A stretch of 64,000 nt of DNA from Alviniconcha marisindica. Taxonomy: Eukaryota; Mollusca; Gastropoda; Provannidae. Shown piece by piece: positions 59,063 to 64,000 of the stretch (positions within the stretch are counted from its first letter, which is position 1; each line of letters starts with the position of its first letter). The stretch lies in NCBI GenBank assembly GCA_018857735.1, contig JABMCL010001623.1, positions 86,001 through 150,000 of the forward strand, written 5' to 3'. The notes below the pieces were generated by a model, which was not told the DNA's origin, made no database searches, and saw only the letters and a program-made list of their open reading frames with translations. The translations under genes and the position numbers were made by a program.

Positions 59063-61898
59063 TCAGAGCTTGTGCGAGACGGTGTTGTTCTTACCAGCAT
59101 CGTCCTTCGGGCACTGGCCGTCGTCCAGCTCCAGGTCCTCGATCTCCAGAACTCCCTCCCTGTTCGTCTGACCCCCACCGTCACCATTGCCCATCTCGTC
59201 CCGCACGCTAATGGTGGGGGAGTCTACGTCGACTTCCCCGAATCCCACGTCCCCACCCATGTTGACGATGCGGAAGGCCTCCAGGAACTCGTTAAAGTCG
59301 ATCTGCCCGTCCTTGTTGAGGTCGAGGCTGTGCGCGATGTCGGTGATGTGGGACTGGGGTATGGCGATGCTGGCGTGCTTGCTGAGGATGCCGCAGGCCT
59401 CCTCGAACTCCGTCATGGAGATGAAGCCCGAGTTGTCTTTGTCGAAGATGCGGAAGATGGTCTCCAGGGTGTCCTTATGGCGGTACAGCATCTCTGTCAC
59501 CGACACGGCGCCCTGCACACAGGCAAGCAGGACAAGACGCGCTGTTAGGAGTGCCTGTCTGGCGACTCTTAGGACCTTCATGAACACCATCACCAACACC
59601 ACTACCACAACAACACCGGCAACAGAGCAAAGGCAAGAGACGCTGTTAGGTAGGGCTGGCGAATCACGGAACCTTAGAGAACACCACCACTACCACCACT
59701 ACCACCACCACCACCTCCACCACCACCATCACCACCACCATCACCATCCCCAAAACGACGCCAACAGAGCCAAAGCAAGACACAAGCTGTTATGAGGAGC
59801 TGACGACTCACAGGAGCAAAAAAATGAATACGATCACCACCACCACTGCCACGGCTACTACAGCAACATCAACGACCATGGCAGAGCCAGGGCAAGACAC
59901 GTGCTCTTATGAAGGCCGAGCAATTAAAGAGGTACAGAACGTCAATGACCATCCCCACTACCCCAGATAGACAGCTCAGACAAGACGTGGCAGACAGCTC
60001 AGACAAGACAGACAGCTCGGACAAGACAGACAGCTCAGACAAGACGGACAGCTCGGACAAGACGGGGCAGAGCTCAGACAAGGCGAGGCAGAAAGCTCAG
60101 ACAAGACGGGACAGAGAAGCTCAAAGGCGAGGCAGAGAGCTCAGACAAGACGGGACAGAAAGCTCAAAGGCGAGGCAGAGAGCTCAGACAAGACGAGGCA
60201 AAGGTTGGCAACCTGCGATACTTTCTTGCCCAAGGTACTTAGCAAGAGTAATATACAAGATCCGTCTGAAATCAAGGAAAACTAAACATTCACAGACCAG
60301 GCAGACAGCTAAACCAAGACGAGACAGACAGCTAAACCAAGACGAGACAGACAGCTAAAGCAAGACGAGACAGACAGCTAAACCAAGACGAGACAGACAG
60401 CTAAACCAAGGCAAGGCAGACAGCTGAAACAAGGCGATGTAGACAACTAAAACAAGGCGATGTACACAGCTAAACCAAGACGAGACAGACAGCTAAAACA
60501 AGGTGATGCAGACAGCTAAAACAAGGCGATGCAGACAGCTAAAACAAGGCGATGCAGACAGCCCAGACAAGGTGATGCAGACAGCTAAAATAAGGCGATG
60601 CAGACGGCTAAAACAAGGCGTTGCAGACAGCCCAGACAAGGCAAGGCAGAGAGACATCTGACCTCCTGGTTGTTGCGAGTGGTAAGCTCCATGTCGCGAA
60701 AGGTGGAGTTGTAGTCTACCTGGCCCTGGGCGTTTGAGTGCACCAGGCGTGACCGCAGCAACGTCCACGGCACCTCCACGTCCATCACAGTCTCCATGGC
60801 CGTGCACCAGTCCATCGGCGAGATCAGACCTGAACAGAAAACAACAACGCCAGTCCATCGGCGAGATCAGACCTGAACAGAAAACAACAACACCAGTCCA
60901 TCGGCAAGATCAGACCTGAACAGAAAAAAACACCAGTCCATCAGCGAGATCAGATCTGAACAGAAAACAACAACATCAGTCCATCGGCAAGATCAGACCA
61001 GAACAGAAAACAACAACAATACCAGTCCATCGGCAAGATCAGACCTGAACAGAAAACAACACCACCAGTCCATCGGCAAGAACAGACATGAACAGAAAAC
61101 AACAACAACAACACCAGTCCATCGGCAAGATCAGACCTGAACAGAAAAAAACACCAGTCCATCAGCGAGATCAGACCTGAACAGAAAACAACAACAGCAC
61201 CAGTCCATCGGCAAGATCAGACCTGAACAGAAAACAACAACACCAGTCCATCGGCAAGATCAAACCTGAACAGAAAAAAACACCAATCCATCAGCGAGAT
61301 CAGACCTGAACAGAAAACAACAGCATCAGTCCATCGGCAAGATCAGACCTGAACAGAAAAACACCAGTCTGTCGGCGTGTTCAGACCTGAAGAGAAAAAA
61401 CACCAGTCCATCAGCGAGATCAGACCTGAACAGAAAACAACAACACCAGTCCATCGACGTGATCAGACCTGAACAAAAAACAAACAAACAAAAACGACAA
61501 AAACACCAGTCCGTCCGCGAGATCAGACCTGAACAGGAAAACACCAGTCCATCGACGAGATCAGACCTGAACAGAAAAACAATACAAGTAAAAACACTAC
61601 CAGTCCATCGGCGTGATCAAACGAGTCCATGCATGCGGAGAAAAAACAACTGATCTACAAAACACAGTGAGTAAAACAGACAGCTGGAACACAGTGTAAC
61701 CTGATCTACAGAACACAGTGAGATAAAACAGACAGCTAGAACACAGTGTATAACTTCATCTACAGAACACAATGGGATAAAGTGAACAACAGACAGCTAG
61801 AACACAGTGTAACCTGATCTACAGAACACAGTGAGATGAAATTAAACAGACAGCGAAAAGGCGTCCATCGTTGACGCGCGCGTGTATGTGTGTGTGTG

Positions 61899-61977
<79 letters not shown>

Positions 61978-62096
61978 CAGAGAACAGAGACAGGACAGAC
62001 AGACAGACAGACAGAGACAGACAGACAGACAGACACAAAGAGAGACACAGAGAGATTCCGTGTGTGTGTGCGTGTGTGTGTGCGTGGTGTGTGTGT

Positions 62097-62185
<89 letters not shown>

Positions 62186-63873
62186 ACGTGTATGCACTAA
62201 CCTTTTCCCTCGGGGTCCGATTTCTGGAACTCCTGCAGTAACTGGTTCTTACGCGCCAGCAGTTTTTCCCGCAGGCTGTTGAGGGCAGAGAACTCCAGCT
62301 TGCTGATTCTGTTCAGACAGAGCAAGCGTAGTCTGCACGCCACCGAACAGTGTCGTGCTCCTTCTGGAGTCCGGCCAGGGAAGTGCTAATCTACTGGATA
62401 GAGGTCTGCCTATACTCTCGTCACCTACAATTCGCCTACAGGCAGAAATCATCGTCATGGAGCCTTTCAGTCAGCCGCTTACTCCCTGCTTTATTGCGCC
62501 TGTCTCTTGTTCAGAGGCTGCATGTGTCGGCTATGGCCGCTCTGCCGCCGAGTCAATCTTCAGTCATTCATTGCATGCTGCGGGTTTAGTCGATCACTGA
62601 GTCCCCCTAGCCACGTTGTCAATCAGTCAATCAGGCCGCCAATCAGTTAGTCAACCAGTCGCCAAGTAAGTCAGCCGATTAGTCAATCTGCCACGTAGTC
62701 AGTGAGTTTTTCACAAAGACAGCAAGTCAGAAATTACGCCTGCCAATTAGTCAGTCAGTCAGTCAGTCAACAAGTCAGCCATCCATTTAACGAGACAGGC
62801 AGCCGGGTAACCATTTGTTAAGCCAGCAAGTCAAATACTCAACAAGTCAATGACATCATATCAGTCGGGCGGTTGGTCAGTCAATGAGACAGGCAGTCAG
62901 TTAATCATTTGGTCAGCCAGCAAGTCAGCAACATCTGTCGGACGACTGGTTGGTCAGTAAGTCAATCAGTCAACAAGTCAGTCAGTCAGTCAGTCAACAC
63001 GTCAGCCAGCCATTCAACGGGCCAGATAGTCAACTAACCAGTTTGATCAGCCAGCAATCCAGATATTCAACCAGCAAGTCCACGACATCAGTCGGTCAGT
63101 CAACACGTCAGCCAGTCATTACGAACCATGCAGTCAACTATCCATTTCGGTCAGCCAACAAGTGAGATATTCAGTCAGTCAATCAACGAACCCACTTTTG
63201 TGTAAAGGTGACCGTTCTCCGGGCGCTGGAGGCGACAAGCCAAATATTCAGTCAGCAAGTCAACGACATCAGTCAGTTAGTCAGTCAGTCAGTCAGCCAG
63301 CCAGTCAATCAGTCAGTCAGTCAGTCAGTCAGTCAACGAGCCTACTCCGGGCGCTGAAGGCGATAAGCCAAATATTCAGTCAGCAAGTCAACGACATCAG
63401 TCAGTTAGTCAGTCAGTCAGTCAGCCAGCCAGTCAATCAGTCAGTCAGTCAGTCAGTCAGTCAACGAGCCTACTCCGGGCGCTGAAGGCGATAAGCCAAA
63501 TATTCAGTCAGCAAGTCAACGACATCAGTCAGTTAGTCAGTCAGTCAGTCAGTCAATCAGTCAGTCAGTCAGTCAGTCAGTCAGTCAGTCAAGGAGCCTA
63601 CCTTTGTGTGAAGGTGACCTTTCCCCGGGCGCTGGAGGCCAACAGGTCAAATATTCAGTCAGCAAGTCAACGACATCAGTCAGCCAATCAGTCAGTCAGT
63701 CAGTCAGTCAATCAAGGAGCCTACCTTTGTGTGAAGGTGACCTTTCTCCGGGCGCTGGAGGCCGACAGGTACTGCACGATGTGAGGCCGAGGGTCGTTTT
63801 CGTGCAGCTTGACGTAGGCCCCTTTGTTGCTGCCAACTTCGTAGTAGTTGGAGGCCGAGAAGACTGTTAGCAC
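59063..63873 (-). CDS. PPEF: Ser/Thr protein phosphatase with EF-hands (PPEF/rdgC), 5' partial
   Basis: PPEF/rdgC is a calcium-regulated PPP-family phosphatase; in flies it dephosphorylates rhodopsin. Exons (minus strand): 63873-63725 (end of the catalytic domain, [19 protein letters not shown]), 62308-62202, 60829-60663 and 59512-59095 (or to 59063). The catalytic metal-binding motifs lie beyond the window end. There is one degenerate EF-hand split by an intron ([14 protein letters not shown]) and two canonical EF-hands ([12 protein letters not shown] and [12 protein letters not shown]). Phases agree at all junctions. After the last EF-hand comes an acidic tail of about 60 residues that I do not recognise from the family. 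The 3' end is ambiguous: either a stop at 59063-59065 or splicing at GCTG|GTAAGA. Confidence 0.9.
59095..59512 (-). CDS. PPEF: PPEF exon: two EF-hands and acidic tail
   Basis: Begins [20 protein letters not shown]. It carries loops [12 protein letters not shown] and [12 protein letters not shown], both with Asp/Asn/Ser ligands and the position-12 Glu. It then continues with an acidic, Gly-rich tail ([30 protein letters not shown]). If the donor at 59094 is not used, the frame ends KNNTVSHKL and TAG at 59063. Confidence 0.9.
59945..60655. repeat. ~20-bp and ~11-bp arrays, PPEF intron
   Basis: CAGACAGCTCAGACAAGACG and GACAGCTAAAACAAGGCGAT units between PPEF exons. Confidence 0.95.
60663..60829 (-). 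CDS. PPEF: PPEF exon: degenerate EF-hand and linker
   Basis: Encodes [20 protein letters not shown], then [20 protein letters not shown] and so on. Acceptor CTGTTCAG, donor GAG|GTCAGA. The acceptor and first 23 or so bases of this exon are repeated about 19 times directly upstream (60830-61620). Confidence 0.88.
60830..61625 (-). repeat. PPEF: ~42-bp array containing a PPEF acceptor and exon start
   Basis: About 19 copies on the minus strand of TTTTCTGTTCAG|GTCTGATC and then TCGCCGATGGACTGGTG, directly upstream of the real exon (60829). Most copies keep CAG|GTCTGATC. Confidence 0.93.
61640..61860. repeat. ~60-bp array
   Basis: GACAGCTAGAACACAGTGTA plus ACCTGATCTACAGAACACAG, four copies. Confidence 0.9.
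61900..62190. repeat. (GA)n, (GACA)n and (TG)n compound microsatellite
   Basis: Three adjacent simple repeats in the PPEF intron, ending near the donor at 62201. Confidence 0.95.
62202..62308 (-). CDS. PPEF: PPEF exon: helical linker and first EF-hand half
   Basis: Encodes [20 protein letters not shown], then [15 protein letters not shown]. Acceptor CTGAACAG, donor G|GTTAGT. The alpha-helical linker joins the phosphatase to the EF-hands; the EF-hand loop continues in the next exon. Confidence 0.88.
62595..63722 (-). repeat. PPEF: (CAGT)n-rich intron with embedded PPEF donor copies
   Basis: CAGT tetranucleotide repeats in 127-bp higher-order blocks at 63240-63590. Copies of the exon 1 end occur at 63186-63232 (diverged), about 63341, about 63469 (shortened) and 63593-63645 (near-identical, donor AAAG|GTAGGC intact). 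Confidence 0.9.
63725..63873 (-). CDS. PPEF: PPEF exon: end of phosphatase domain
   Basis: Encodes [20 protein letters not shown], then [20 protein letters not shown] and ARRKVTFTQ. The FSASNYY motif is a hallmark of PPP-type phosphatases, and the EVGSN(K/R)GAY extension is typical of PPEF. Acceptor CCCAG, donor AG|GTAGGC. The final bases and donor recur in the downstream CAGT-rich intron. Confidence 0.92.
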
Positions 63874-64000
63874 CTGGGTTCACCAACACCACAATCGTTC
63901 TCTATCAGTTGATATACACTACAACACCAGTTGACATACACTATAACACCAGTTCACCAACACCACAATCGTTTTCTATCAGTTGATATACACGATAACA

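Noticed and set aside
59024..59795. Plus-strand frames of 174 and 202 codons
   Set aside because: Antisense shadows of the PPEF EF-hand exon.

Overview
This is an animal nuclear genome window. It has spliced genes with GT-AG introns, tRNA-derived SINEs, LINE fragments, MITEs and a very heavy load of micro- and minisatellites. I infer a mollusc, probably a gastropod, from the protein flavour and repeat style; nothing in the window proves the species.

Three conserved genes can be reconstructed exon by exon with matching splice phases. (1) Plus strand, about 0.8-14.1 kb: the telomere protein RAP1/TERF2IP, from the end of its BRCT domain through a Myb domain, a very long disordered exon and the C-terminal RCT domain, with its stop at 14113-14115. 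Its 5' end lies outside the window. (2) Minus strand, 47.3/43.4 to 24.7 kb: the circadian transcription factor CLOCK, apparently complete. Its 15 coding exons carry bHLH, PAS-A, PAS-B/PAC and the Gln-rich C-terminus with the coiled-coil QQEEL region, giving 714 or 721 residues depending on which of two candidate first coding exons is used. (3) Minus strand, 63.9 to 59.1 kb: the 3' half of a PPEF/rdgC-type protein phosphatase with EF-hands. The catalytic domain is cut by the window end; the EF-hand region is present. RAP1 and CLOCK are convergent. CLOCK and PPEF point the same way and are separated by about 12 kb of repeat-rich DNA.

Between exons the window is mostly tandem repeats. Several arrays are not random intron sequence: their units contain the edge of the neighbouring exon together with its splice site. 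This occurs at the RAP1 Myb exon (13 copies of a 74-bp unit with the 5' splice site), probably at the next RAP1 exon (acceptor-like copies), at the CLOCK PAC exon (three extra acceptor copies), at a CLOCK Gln-rich exon (one extra donor copy inside a 21-bp array), at PPEF exon 3 (about 19 acceptor copies) and at PPEF exon 1 (several donor copies). This recurrence in three unrelated genes is the most unusual thing in the window. A second oddity is that the repeat array just after the RAP1 stop codon stays open, in frame, for 283 codons.

Mobile DNA includes a piggyBac-type MITE with perfect TTAA flanks (35.3-36.0 kb), an inverted-repeat element packed with TTTGTCRYGACAAA palindromes (31.2-31.7 kb), a foldback element (46.1-46.4 kb), two LINE fragments, three tRNA-derived SINE families and a non-coding dispersed family with three copies.
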